Assembly: GCA_014075255.1 (NCBI GenBank)
Contig: CP046178.1
Span: 196,001-260,000, forward strand
DNA from: Gammaproteobacteria bacterium
Lineage (GTDB): Bacteria; Pseudomonadota; Gammaproteobacteria; UBA4575
Reading direction: 5' to 3'
DNA: 64,000 bases
Part shown: positions 45,636-53,976 of the stretch, piece after piece
How the letters are laid out: each line of letters starts with the position of its first letter
Numbering within the stretch: the stretch's first letter is position 1
The notes under the pieces: generated by a model
What the model was told of the DNA's origin: nothing
The model's database searches: none
The model's input: the letters and a program-made list of their open reading frames with translations, nothing else
Translations under genes and position numbers: made by a program

Positions 45636-46838
45636 ATGACTAGAATTACTACAGCTTATTTATTTCAAAAAACTGCAGTAGATATTGCCAAGCAGCAATT
45701 TGAAATTTCAGAAGTTCAAAATCAGATAGGTACGGGCAAGCGCATTAATAAACCTTCAGATGGTCCAGCAGAAACCGCAAGAATTATAGATTTAAACCAA
45801 GCGATTGGCAGTATTGATCAATTTCAGCGCAATGGTATTTTTGCTAATCAACGTTTAGGGTTGGAAGATGCAACACTTTCGAGTGTAAATAATTCATTGC
45901 AACGTGTTAGAGAGTTAGCTTTACAGGCTAATAGTGGTAGTCAAACTGGTGAGACGCGTGCAATTATTCGTGCAGAGGTAGAGCAAAGACTAGAAGAATT
46001 ACTTGATTATGCCAATGCACGTGATGGAAATGGAAACTATTTGTTTTCAGGTTCTAAAAGTCGTACGGAGCCATTTACACAAACTGCAGCAGGTGTAGCG
46101 TATAATGGTGATCAAAATCAGCTTACATTAAAAATATCTAATAATCGCACTATTGTTTCTTCGGAGTCTGGTTATGATATTTTTGTCAATATAAAAAATG
46201 GAAATGGAGACTTTGTTACATCATTAGATGTAGCTAATTCGGGTAATGGGGTAATTACAGTCGGATCGGTCATAGATAATGCTGCATTCCAAGCTAATGA
46301 CTTTAGTATTACTTTTACCTCGCCAACAACCTTCGATGTTGTCAATAACACCACTGCTACTACTATTCTGGCTGGTCAGAATTACGTTTCAGGTCAAGCT
46401 ATAAGTTTCAATGGTGCTGAAGTTTCTATAGCAGGTGAACCACAAGCGGGTGATGAATTTCAGGTTAATGCGAGTCGTAGACAAAATGTATTTGCAACAT
46501 TACAAAACTTTATAAATGCCTTGCAAACAGGCTCTACCGATCCTGCAGATCAAGCTCAACTTACTCAAGCATTAGATCGTACCATTAGTGATGTAGATAA
46601 TGCTTTAGCGAATGTTCTTAATACTCGCACTTTTATTGGTACACGACAAAACTCAATAGATAATGCAAATATTGAGAATGATGGAGCAAAGTTTGAGTTG
46701 CAAACTACACGGTCTCAAATTGAAGATTTAGATTACGCACAAGCCATTACGCAACTGCAATTGCAACAAACAACTTTACAAGCGATTCAAGGTGCCTTTG
46801 CACAAGTTCGCGGTCAAAGTTTGTTTAACTTTCTTTAA
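45636..46838 (+). CDS. flgL: flagellar hook-associated protein 3, FlgL
   Basis: The 400-residue flagellin-like protein has N-terminal QIGTGKRINKPSDGPAETAR and C-terminal LDYAQAITQLQLQQTTLQAI. The central insert includes a segment (ITFTSPTTFDVVNNTTATTI) that resembles one in FlgK (FNTPATTFDVVNVTDGATIA), suggesting the two share a variable surface domain. It begins five bases after flgK. Confidence 0.93.
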   Translation: MTRITTAYLFQKTAVDIAKQQFEISEVQNQIGTGKRINKPSDGPAETARIIDLNQAIGSIDQFQRNGIFANQRLGLEDATLSSVNNSLQRVRELALQANSGSQTGETRAIIRAEVEQRLEELLDYANARDGNGNYLFSGSKSRTEPFTQTAAGVAYNGDQNQLTLKISNNRTIVSSESGYDIFVNIKNGNGDFVTSLDVANSGNGVITVGSVIDNAAFQANDFSITFTSPTTFDVVNNTTATTILAGQNYVSGQAISFNGAEVSIAGEPQAGDEFQVNASRRQNVFATLQNFINALQTGSTDPADQAQLTQALDRTISDVDNALANVLNTRTFIGTRQNSIDNANIENDGAKFELQTTRSQIEDLDYAQAITQLQLQQTTLQAIQGAFAQVRGQSLFNFL

Positions 46839-46954
46839 TTAACGTATAAATTAACCCTTCGTCGGATAATTCTACTTCCTATTAGTTTTACCATTAAAGA
46901 AAATCGCCTTGCTGCCATGTGTAGTTGATTGAATTTCTTACATTTTTTTCAAAA

Positions 46955-46969
46955 AATCCTTAAAGGATT
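46955..46969. promoter_or_regulatory. inverted repeat overlapping the flagellin -35 box
   Basis: AATCCTT-A-AAGGATT, perfect seven-base arms around one base. The second half contains part of the TAAA -35 element (46961-46964), so a bound protein would block FliA. It could also be chance in AT-rich DNA. Confidence 0.4.
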
Positions 46970-46987
46970 CAAATCACACGCCGATAA
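46961..46987 (+). promoter_or_regulatory. sigma-28-type promoter for flagellin
   Basis: TAAA at 46961-46964, exactly 15 bases, perfect GCCGATAA at 46980-46987, 102 bases before the flagellin ATG. It is the reference site for the other sigma-28-like sites of the window. The leader contains a short hairpin (TCTCTA-GT-TAGAGA, 47033-47046). Confidence 0.85.
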
Positions 46988-47089
46988 GCTTAGCAGGACA
47001 ACGTAGAGGCTTGGTTCTTTGCGGTGTCGAAGTCTCTAGTTAGAGATTTTAGACTTTTGTAAGGATGAACTACTTAAGGAGTAAGTAAA

Positions 47090-48439
47090 ATGCCTCAAAT
47101 TATTAATACAAACTTATTTTCGTTGAATGCTCAACGAAATTTAAATACCACGCAAGGTCAATTACAGACCTCGTTGGAGCGTTTGTCTTCAGGTTTACGA
47201 ATTAACAGTGCGAGTGATGATGCTGCTGGCTTGGCGATTGCAGAGCGATTTACTTCACAAATTCGAGGATTAAACCAAGCCATTCGTAATTCAAATGATG
47301 GTATTTCGTTTTCTCAAACCGCTGAAGGCGCTTTATCAACCGCAACCGATGCATTGCAACGTGTTCGTGAGTTGGCGGTACAGTCTGCTAACGATACGAA
47401 TTCATCTACAGACCGTCAGGCTCTGAATAATGAAGTGCAACAGTTAATTGCTGAAGTTAATCGTATTTCGAATAGCACGCAATTTAACGGCCAAAATATT
47501 CTTGATGGCACTGCAAGTACGTTGGTGTTCCAAGCGGGTGCGAACCAAAACCAAACCATTAGTGTTGATGGTGTGGATGCTCGAGGTTCAACTCTTGGTG
47601 CTAATGTTTCCGTTAGTGGTTCAATTGAACAAGCAGCTATTAATACTGCAGTGACAACTGACACATTAACTGTGCAAGGTGTGGCAGTAGATCTTTCTGG
47701 CTTATCTGCTACGGCAGCTACAACTACCCAAGTTGCAAATGCAATTAACAATGTTACTGCGACATCAGGGGTACAAGCTCAGATTAATACCACTGTTACA
47801 ACAGGGCCATTGGTGAATGCTGCTGGCGCTGCAAATATTAATGGTGTGTCATTAACGCTTGCTGGTGATGCAACGGACCTTGATACCATTAACAACTTTT
47901 CTGCGCAAACAGGTGTTACCGCTTCAGGTACTACTGGAGCCATTGTATTAAGTAATACAAATGGTGCTACGATTGAAATTGACGCGGGTGTTGGATTAGG
48001 TGGTGCTGCACAAAGTGTTCAAGCGGGTATTACACTTTCAGCTGCAGTTGGAACAACCGTTACTGTAGGAGGCGCGGCACCAGCCGTTCTTAGCGGTAAT
48101 GCAGTTGGTGCCGGCGGCGCAGACCAAACAGCAAATGGACTTAGTGTATTGACTCAAGCTGATTCAAACGCTGCGTTATTAACTGTTGATGCGGCTTTAC
48201 AGCAAATTAATACTTTGCGTTCAGAGTTAGGTTCGGTTCAAACTCGTTTTGAGTCCACCATTTCTAACCTTCAGATTACCGTTGAAAATCTGACTGCTGC
48301 ACGTTCGCGTATTCAAGATGCTGACTTTGCTGCAGAAACTGCAAACTTAACTCGTTCGCAGATTCTACAGCAGGCGGGTCTTGCAATTGTTTCTCAGGCA
48401 AATTCTTTGCCGCAGAACGTATTGTCGCTACTTCAGTAG
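47090..48439 (+). CDS. fliC: flagellin
   Basis: The 449-residue protein has the conserved flagellin ends: MPQIINTNLFSLNAQRNLNT, LERLSSGLRINSASDDAAGL at the N-terminus, and AETANLTRSQILQQAGLAIV at the C-terminus. The central part is Ala/Thr/Val-rich and variable. A strong AAGGAG ribosome site precedes the ATG. It is the only flagellin gene in the window. Confidence 0.95.
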   Translation: MPQIINTNLFSLNAQRNLNTTQGQLQTSLERLSSGLRINSASDDAAGLAIAERFTSQIRGLNQAIRNSNDGISFSQTAEGALSTATDALQRVRELAVQSANDTNSSTDRQALNNEVQQLIAEVNRISNSTQFNGQNILDGTASTLVFQAGANQNQTISVDGVDARGSTLGANVSVSGSIEQAAINTAVTTDTLTVQGVAVDLSGLSATAATTTQVANAINNVTATSGVQAQINTTVTTGPLVNAAGAANINGVSLTLAGDATDLDTINNFSAQTGVTASGTTGAIVLSNTNGATIEIDAGVGLGGAAQSVQAGITLSAAVGTTVTVGGAAPAVLSGNAVGAGGADQTANGLSVLTQADSNAALLTVDAALQQINTLRSELGSVQTRFESTISNLQITVENLTAARSRIQDADFAAETANLTRSQILQQAGLAIVSQANSLPQNVLSLLQ

Positions 48440-48460
48440 TTGATAATTAACTTTCGTGTT

Positions 48461-48498
48461 TATGCATCTAGAGCTTTTCCTATCCTTCTAGATGCATA
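48461..48498. repeat. 12-base perfect inverted repeat between flagellin and flaG
   Basis: TATGCATCTAGA (48461-48472) and its exact complement TCTAGATGCATA (48487-48498) are separated by 14 bases. It can form a strong hairpin 21 bases after the flagellin stop. There is no clear T-run after it, so it may protect the 3' end of the flagellin mRNA or act as a weak attenuator before flaG. Confidence 0.65.
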
Positions 48499-48525
48499 AC
48501 CGAAAAGTTTGATAGGAGATTTAAA

Positions 48526-48924
48526 ATGGTTGCACAAGTAATTAAATTGCCCACTGTAGCTACTAACAATTTTCAATCTACACAATCTGGCGCTGCAGCT
48601 GAAGTGATTAAAAAATCAGCTAGCGAAGCTAAGGTTGATAGTGAAAAAGCAAATGAAGTTGCTAAGCAAGCTACGCAAAATGTGGAAGCTGTGCGCAATG
48701 CTGCTAAAGAATTGAATGATTTTAGTGAAAAAATACAGACGAATTTGAACTTCTCGGTTGATGAAGGTAGTGGTCGATCAGTAATCACCGTTACCGATAC
48801 TCAAACTGGAGATGTAATTCGTCAAATTCCGGCAAAAGAGGCCCTCGCGGTGGCAAACTTACTCCGTGAAGCATCCGCTGCAGAAATCGGAAAAGTTGGA
48901 TTATTGTTAGCAGCACAGGGCTGA
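48526..48924 (+). CDS. flaG: flagellar protein FlaG
   Basis: The 132-residue protein has the FlaG C-terminal domain: NLNFSVDEGSGRSVITVTDT, then GDVIRQIPAKEALAVANLLR. The N-terminal half is Ala/Lys-rich and helical. FlaG proteins influence filament length in polar flagellates. It lies between flagellin and fliD, as in Pseudomonas and Vibrio, with GGAG before the ATG. Confidence 0.9.
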   Translation: MVAQVIKLPTVATNNFQSTQSGAAAEVIKKSASEAKVDSEKANEVAKQATQNVEAVRNAAKELNDFSEKIQTNLNFSVDEGSGRSVITVTDTQTGDVIRQIPAKEALAVANLLREASAAEIGKVGLLLAAQG

Positions 48925-48932
48925 GCATAAAC

Positions 48933-48948
48933 TGGCATTAATATTGCT
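48933..48948 (+). promoter_or_regulatory. sigma-54 promoter for fliDST
   Basis: CTGGCATT then TTGCTAT: -24 GG at 48934-48935 and -12 GC at 48946-48947, 12 bases apart. It is in the short flaG-fliD gap, 36 bases before the fliD ATG. Confidence 0.7.
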
Positions 48949-48983
48949 ATCTATCATCAAGGATTGATGGAAATTAAATAATT

Positions 48984-50366
48984 ATGGCAGGTACAATAAC
49001 ATCGTTAGGTATAGGTTCTGGGATTGATATTGAAAATATTGTAACCCAGTTAGTCGCTGCTGAGCGCAGACCTATTCAACTTCTTGAAACACGTCAAACT
49101 GAAATTGATATTCAGGTTAGTGCTTTAGGCTTGATTAGGGATTCTGTATCAAAATTTCAAACGGGTATATCTGATCTTAAGCTATCTTCTGGTTTTAGAT
49201 CATTTTCCGTTACCTCAAGTGATGACCAAATAATCACTGCATCGGTGGGCGAGGGATCAGTTCCAATAGCAAGTGATATCGAAGTATTAAGTCTAGCGCA
49301 AAAAAACAAATTAGCCTCCTCTGCATTTGCAAATGGCGACAGTATTGTTGGAAACGGACAGCTAGATATTTCAGTTGGAGTGGCCACGTTTTCAATTAGC
49401 ATTAATGATAATAACAACACCTTAATAGGTATTCGCGATGCTATAAACGACAATTTCGATAATACAGGTGTGTCGGCATCCATTATTACTGCAGATGATG
49501 GTAGTCATTTAGTTTTAACTTCAGAAGAAAGCGGTACAGAAAATGTTTTGAGTGTAACCGTAATTGGAGATAGTGATGGTAATGATACAGACGCTGCTGG
49601 TCTTTCTAATCTAGTATTTGTAGCTGGTGGCACGGAGAATTTACAAGAAATAGATATCGCACAAGACGCAACATTAACCGTAGATGGTTTTGATGTTACA
49701 CGTTCTTCAAATGAAATTTCAGATGTCATCGAAGGGGTCACCTTATCTTTAAAAGATATTGGTACTGCAGCATTATCCGTTACTGAGGATCGCTCCGTAG
49801 GTAAAAACGCAATTGAAACGGCAGTCACTGCCTACAATGATCTCATAATCAGTTTAAACACTCAGCGTGAATCTACTTTGCAAGGTGAATCTTTATTGCT
49901 TGGGATTGAAACCCGAGTACGTCAAATATTTACTAATAGATTGAATGTTACTGGTAGCGATTTTAATTATTTATTTGATGTAGGTTTAACGTTTGATCGC
50001 GATGGAATACTTAGCTTAGATGACGAAAAGTTTGATCAAGCTATCGAAGATGATTTTAATGGTGTCGTGCAATTATTTTCAAATCCTGACGATGGTTTCG
50101 CGCAATCTATTGATTCGATTTTATCCAGTTATGTGGAAACTGGCGGCTTAATACAAGCGCGCACAGATGGCTTGAGCGATAGCCGATCTCAAATAGACGA
50201 TAATATTGCACGTATAGAGAATCGTATTGTTCTTACTGAAAAGAGGCTGCGTAGTCAGTACGCGGCGCTGGATAGTTTGGTCGGGCAACTGAATGCGACT
50301 AGTAATTTTTTAACTCAGCAATTGGCGAATCTGCCGACAAATAGCTTAATAAATAGTAGAAATTAA
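48984..50366 (+). CDS. fliD: flagellar filament cap protein FliD
   Basis: The 460-residue protein starts ITSLGIGSGIDIENIVTQLV with AAERRPIQLLETRQTEIDIQ, the standard FliD N-terminus, and ends with a coiled-coil segment RIENRIVLTEKRLRSQYAAL. It caps the filament and helps flagellin fold. It is followed by its partners fliS and fliT-like genes. Confidence 0.94.
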   Translation: MAGTITSLGIGSGIDIENIVTQLVAAERRPIQLLETRQTEIDIQVSALGLIRDSVSKFQTGISDLKLSSGFRSFSVTSSDDQIITASVGEGSVPIASDIEVLSLAQKNKLASSAFANGDSIVGNGQLDISVGVATFSISINDNNNTLIGIRDAINDNFDNTGVSASIITADDGSHLVLTSEESGTENVLSVTVIGDSDGNDTDAAGLSNLVFVAGGTENLQEIDIAQDATLTVDGFDVTRSSNEISDVIEGVTLSLKDIGTAALSVTEDRSVGKNAIETAVTAYNDLIISLNTQRESTLQGESLLLGIETRVRQIFTNRLNVTGSDFNYLFDVGLTFDRDGILSLDDEKFDQAIEDDFNGVVQLFSNPDDGFAQSIDSILSSYVETGGLIQARTDGLSDSRSQIDDNIARIENRIVLTEKRLRSQYAALDSLVGQLNATSNFLTQQLANLPTNSLINSRN

Positions 50367-50394
50367 TACCTAAAGTAAAATAAGGAAACTAGAT

Positions 50395-50796
50395 ATGAAC
50401 ATGACAGCAGCAACATTGGCTATAGATGAATACCGTAGTAGCGGTGTGTTAGGAAATGTTGAGCGATCGGATGCGCACGGATTAATTAGTTTGCTATTTA
50501 AAGGCGCTATTGATCATCTTTTAGCTGCAAATGGTTATATAGAGCGCAAGCAAATACAGGAAAAAACAGTGAGAATTTCCAAAGCGATTGCGATATTAGA
50601 CGGCTTAAGATCCAGTCTTAATCTAGATAATGGTGGCGAAATTGCGCAAAACTTAGATGATTTATATGATTATATGCAAAGACAACTCGTGGTTGCGAAT
50701 GCAGATAGTGATGTATCTATAATCGATGAAGTAATGGGGTTGTTACGTGAGATCCAAGAAGCTTGGAATTCCATACCTAATGAAGCCCGTGTATAG
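50395..50796 (+). CDS. fliS: flagellin export chaperone FliS
   Basis: The 133-residue helical protein shows the FliS marks LAIDEYRSSGVLGNVERSDA, ISLLFKGAIDHLLAANGYIE and SKAIAILDGLRSSLNLDNGG. It binds flagellin before export. GGAAACT precedes the ATG. Confidence 0.93.
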   Translation: MNMTAATLAIDEYRSSGVLGNVERSDAHGLISLLFKGAIDHLLAANGYIERKQIQEKTVRISKAIAILDGLRSSLNLDNGGEIAQNLDDLYDYMQRQLVVANADSDVSIIDEVMGLLREIQEAWNSIPNEARV

Positions 50797-50817
50797 CAGA
50801 TAGCGGTTGGGTGCAAT

Positions 50818-51123
50818 ATGAATGCTAGTAAGCAGCTAATGCAAGTGACTGACTCGGCGAATGAGTTGCTGACTACTATCGAGAATGAGTCATGGGATGA
50901 GGCAATAGCGCTTAGTCTACAGTGGGATAAAAGGGTTCGTACATTTATCCATAGCTTATCTGCTGAGCAATTTATTGCTATGAAAAGTGAAATTGAGATA
51001 ATTGTATCTCAAAATAACAGTATAGAAAAACGTTTAGTTGCCATGCGCGCCAAAGTATTGACGCAAATTCAGGAAAATAACACTTCACGATCTGCTATTC
51101 AGCTTTATAACAGCGCCGTTTAG
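50818..51123 (+). CDS. fliT: FliT-like flagellar chaperone
   Basis: A 101-residue helical protein directly after fliS. Its sequence is not strongly diagnostic (ESWDEAIALSLQWDKRVRTF is the best FliT-like stretch). Size, position and helical content fit FliT, which binds the FliD cap protein. The symbol rests mainly on context. Confidence 0.7.
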   Translation: MNASKQLMQVTDSANELLTTIENESWDEAIALSLQWDKRVRTFIHSLSAEQFIAMKSEIEIIVSQNNSIEKRLVAMRAKVLTQIQENNTSRSAIQLYNSAV

Positions 51124-51487
51124 CTTTCATAAGGTATTGCTGTATATAATTGCAGCACATCGATTGCTAATTACAAGCATTTCATTGCGAAATAAATTTG
51201 TGAGGTACCATTAATTTAGGCTGTTCAGAATAAATATTATTTATTTTTTAGTTGCAATAAATTGTTGTATTATTTATTAACAAATAAGTTTTGTATCCAT
51301 ATTAAAAGTAATGTATCTTTTAATATGTTGAGTGGGGCTATGTAAACGTAGAACAAACTATGTAGAAACATTTATAATATTTTGAGGGGATGGCAGATAC
51401 GGAAGCTGTCAGCGCAATAATCACGTGGAGTGCGTTGTCTCTTAATCATAAGCTTTAAAATTAGTAATTAAAAGGCTGGTTAAAGAT
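51124..51487 (+). other. spacer upstream of flrA, no receiver-type coding remnant
   Basis: This AT-rich spacer should contain the flrA promoter. I looked here for a missing N-terminal FlrA domain and found only stop-rich sequence in the relevant frame. A 22-codon frame at 51390-51458 (MADTEAVSAIITWSALSLNH) follows GAGGGG directly, too close for a good ribosome site, so it is not called as a gene. Confidence 0.55.
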
Positions 51488-52612
51488 ATGCAGGTTGAAC
51501 AATCCACGCTTGAATTCAAATCCGATGCTAGGCAAGATCTAGGTCGCCGTAAAAATAACAAATCACTTCTAGATGGACACAGTAAAGCAGTCCAACAAGT
51601 GAGTGATCTTATAGAGCGTGTTGCCAATACGAGTGCAAATGTTCTTATCTTAGGTGAATCAGGTACAGGCAAAGAAGTTGTTGCCCGTAGCATTCATACT
51701 ATTTCCAATCGAGCAGCAAAGTATTTTGTACCCGTAAACTGTGCAGCAATCCCGCAAGAATTACTTGAAAGTGAGCTATTTGGGCATGTAAAAGGCGCAT
51801 TTACAGGCGCTATTACAGATCGTAAAGGCAGATTTGAGCTTGCCGAAGGTGGCACATTATTTCTTGATGAGATTGGTGACATGGATCTCAATATGCAGGC
51901 AAAACTGTTAAGAGTATTGCAAGAGAAAGTTTATGAGCGAGTTGGCAGTGGAAAATCAATACGCGCTAATGTGCGTGTTATCGCTGCAACGCATCGTAAT
52001 TTAGATGATATGGTTGCGAAAGGTGAGTTTAGAGAAGATCTTTATTATCGATTACATGTCTATCCAATTGAGTTACCACCATTGCGTCGACGTTCCGAAG
52101 ATTTACCGTCTTTGGTGTATGCAATTACTGATAAAATAAGACAAGAAACGGGTACAGACGTTAAAGTAACACCTGATGCAATGTCTGCATTAGCACGCTA
52201 CACCTGGCCAGGGAACGTTAGAGAACTGTCTAATTTGCTCGAAAGACTTAGTATTTTGTACCCAGATAAAGAAGTTGATGCTGCAAAATTGCCAAGTAAA
52301 TACAGTACTTTCTCAACTCCAAAACTGCCAAGCAGTGCATTGGTATCTGAAAGTGTTGCTACAGAGGAATTTGCAGAAATAGAATCGACTGATCAAGATG
52401 AATCATGTAGTACTATTGGTTTGCCCGTGCTTACTAGAGATGGTGTTGATTTAAAAGCTCATATCGCATCGGTAGAACAGTTTTATATTGCCCAAGCTTT
52501 AGAGCTTGCTAACGGAGTTGTGGCGCAAGCTGCAAAATTACTTGGTTTGCGACGTACAACACTCGTCGAAAAGTTGAAAAAGCATCAATTCCAACGAACT
52601 TCAACGTCATAA
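51488..52612 (+). CDS. flrA: FlrA/FleQ-like sigma-54 activator lacking the N-terminal domain
   Basis: The 374-residue protein consists of an AAA+ domain and a C-terminal Fis-type helix. Walker A is [14 protein letters not shown] is intact ([16 protein letters not shown]), and Walker B is [11 protein letters not shown]. The C-terminal segment [20 protein letters not shown] is diagnostic for FleQ/FlrA rather than other activators. Family members usually have close to 500 residues with an N-terminal receiver-like domain; here only about 30 residues precede the AAA+ core. The LFRS stretch used by FleQ in cyclic-di-GMP binding appears as NNKS. It is expected to be the master activator of flagellar genes; lack of the N-domain suggests altered control. 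Confidence 0.88.
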   Translation: MQVEQSTLEFKSDARQDLGRRKNNKSLLDGHSKAVQQVSDLIERVANTSANVLILGESGTGKEVVARSIHTISNRAAKYFVPVNCAAIPQELLESELFGHVKGAFTGAITDRKGRFELAEGGTLFLDEIGDMDLNMQAKLLRVLQEKVYERVGSGKSIRANVRVIAATHRNLDDMVAKGEFREDLYYRLHVYPIELPPLRRRSEDLPSLVYAITDKIRQETGTDVKVTPDAMSALARYTWPGNVRELSNLLERLSILYPDKEVDAAKLPSKYSTFSTPKLPSSALVSESVATEEFAEIESTDQDESCSTIGLPVLTRDGVDLKAHIASVEQFYIAQALELANGVVAQAAKLLGLRRTTLVEKLKKHQFQRTSTS

Positions 52613-52673
52613 AATTGACTTCATTACATTTCAAAAATTCTTAAGCTGCTGTTATATAAAGTAAAACAAAAGT

Positions 52674-52690
52674 AGGCATGTTGTTTGCAT
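52674..52690 (+). promoter_or_regulatory. sigma-54 promoter for flrBC
   Basis: AGGCATG then TTGCAT: -24 GG at 52675-52676 and -12 GC at 52687-52688, spacing 12. It lies 60 bases before flrB. FlrA-dependent transcription of flrBC from such a site is the known hierarchy in Vibrio. Confidence 0.7.
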
Positions 52691-52750
52691 AGTAGTTAAT
52701 GCGCGTCAAATTTATGCGCATTAACAAATTACTACGCGAGGATATGCCAA

Positions 52751-53950
52751 ATGGAAGTAGCAATTGATAACAGGAAGCTAGCACTTGAAAGTGCTTTTGA
52801 TGATTTTAATCGTGTTTCAGAAGGTTTAACCTCTGCATATGATCAACTCGAGAACCGGGTTGATACTCTCCAAAAAGAACTTGCTGAAACTAAAAACGAA
52901 AAGTTTCATCAATTAGTCGAAAAAGAAAAGCTTGCGGATAGATTATCTATATTGTTACGTACCCTGCCTGTAGGAATAGTCGTACTAGATGACTATGGAA
53001 CCATCATTGAAAACAATGAAATTGCCGACAATCTAATTGGTACTAACTTAAATGGAGTAGCTTGGAAGAAGATAGCAAAAAAGTATTTGGTAGCAGGATA
53101 TTCGGGCAACAGTGAAGTTTGCTTAAAAAATGGCAATCGCATTTCATTAAAAATTGAATCTCAGCAACGCAGTGAAGGTAAGGTCATCATAATTAATGAT
53201 GTGACTGCAGAATTTAGTTATCACGAATCTATCAATAGAAAAGAACGACTAGAATCATTGGGAAATATGGTGGCCTCGCTTGCGCACCAAGTACGTACAC
53301 CTTTGTCAGCGGCATTTCTTTATGTATCAAGTTTAGAAAAGCGAATAGGTAAGCAAGAACTTTCTTTTCAATTGGTCGAGAATGTTAAACATTGTTTGCA
53401 TAGTTTGGAAGAAACTGTAAACGATATGTTGTCTTTTGCAAAAGGAGAATGGCAGCTGAATGATGTAATTAGCGTAGAACAACTTATTAGTAATATACGC
53501 AATGATATTAAACATGAGTTTGGTAAGAATTTAATTGAAATAAATGCATCTATTTCTACTGATAATCCCAAAGCATCTATTAACTATATTGCATTCTGGG
53601 GGGCACTTAAGAATGTTATTCACAATGCCATACAAGCTAGTGAATTCGATGCAAAAGTTCTAATAGAAATAAAGACCGAAGGAAAAGAAGTTGTGTTTTC
53701 AGTGCATGATAAAGGGAAAGGTATTTCTGATGAGCTTAAGCAGAAAATATTTGAGCCTTTTTTTACGACTAAGGCAGGTGGCACAGGTTTAGGTTTAGCA
53801 GTGGTCAAGTCTATTGTCGAAGCGCATCGAGGAACGGTTGAGATTAAAGATGAATATCCACAGGGTGTATGTATTGATATTCGTGTTCCTAAGTCCTTAG
53901 AGTTTTCTCCGATTTCAAGTTCAAGTAAACAAAAAATTCAAGATAGCTAA
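52751..53950 (+). CDS. flrB: flagellar sensor histidine kinase FlrB/FleS
   Basis: The 399-residue cytosolic kinase has an N-terminal coiled coil (about 20-70), a PAS-like domain (about 72-150: TLPVGIVVLDDYGTIIENNE), a dimerisation domain with the His in SLAHQVRTPLSAAF, and an ATPase domain (HDKGKGISDELKQKIFEPFF, GGTGLGLAVVKSIVEAHRGT). There are no membrane helices. Its partner flrC follows 26 bases later. The pair controls sigma-54-dependent class III flagellar genes. Confidence 0.92.
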   Translation: MEVAIDNRKLALESAFDDFNRVSEGLTSAYDQLENRVDTLQKELAETKNEKFHQLVEKEKLADRLSILLRTLPVGIVVLDDYGTIIENNEIADNLIGTNLNGVAWKKIAKKYLVAGYSGNSEVCLKNGNRISLKIESQQRSEGKVIIINDVTAEFSYHESINRKERLESLGNMVASLAHQVRTPLSAAFLYVSSLEKRIGKQELSFQLVENVKHCLHSLEETVNDMLSFAKGEWQLNDVISVEQLISNIRNDIKHEFGKNLIEINASISTDNPKASINYIAFWGALKNVIHNAIQASEFDAKVLIEIKTEGKEVVFSVHDKGKGISDELKQKIFEPFFTTKAGGTGLGLAVVKSIVEAHRGTVEIKDEYPQGVCIDIRVPKSLEFSPISSSSKQKIQDS

Positions 53951-53976
53951 CTATATAAGATTATAAAGGGTAGATT

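Noticed and set aside
51390-51458. A 22-codon leader-like frame upstream of flrA
   Set aside because: GAGGGG abuts the ATG, leaving no proper spacing, and the peptide has no recognisable feature.
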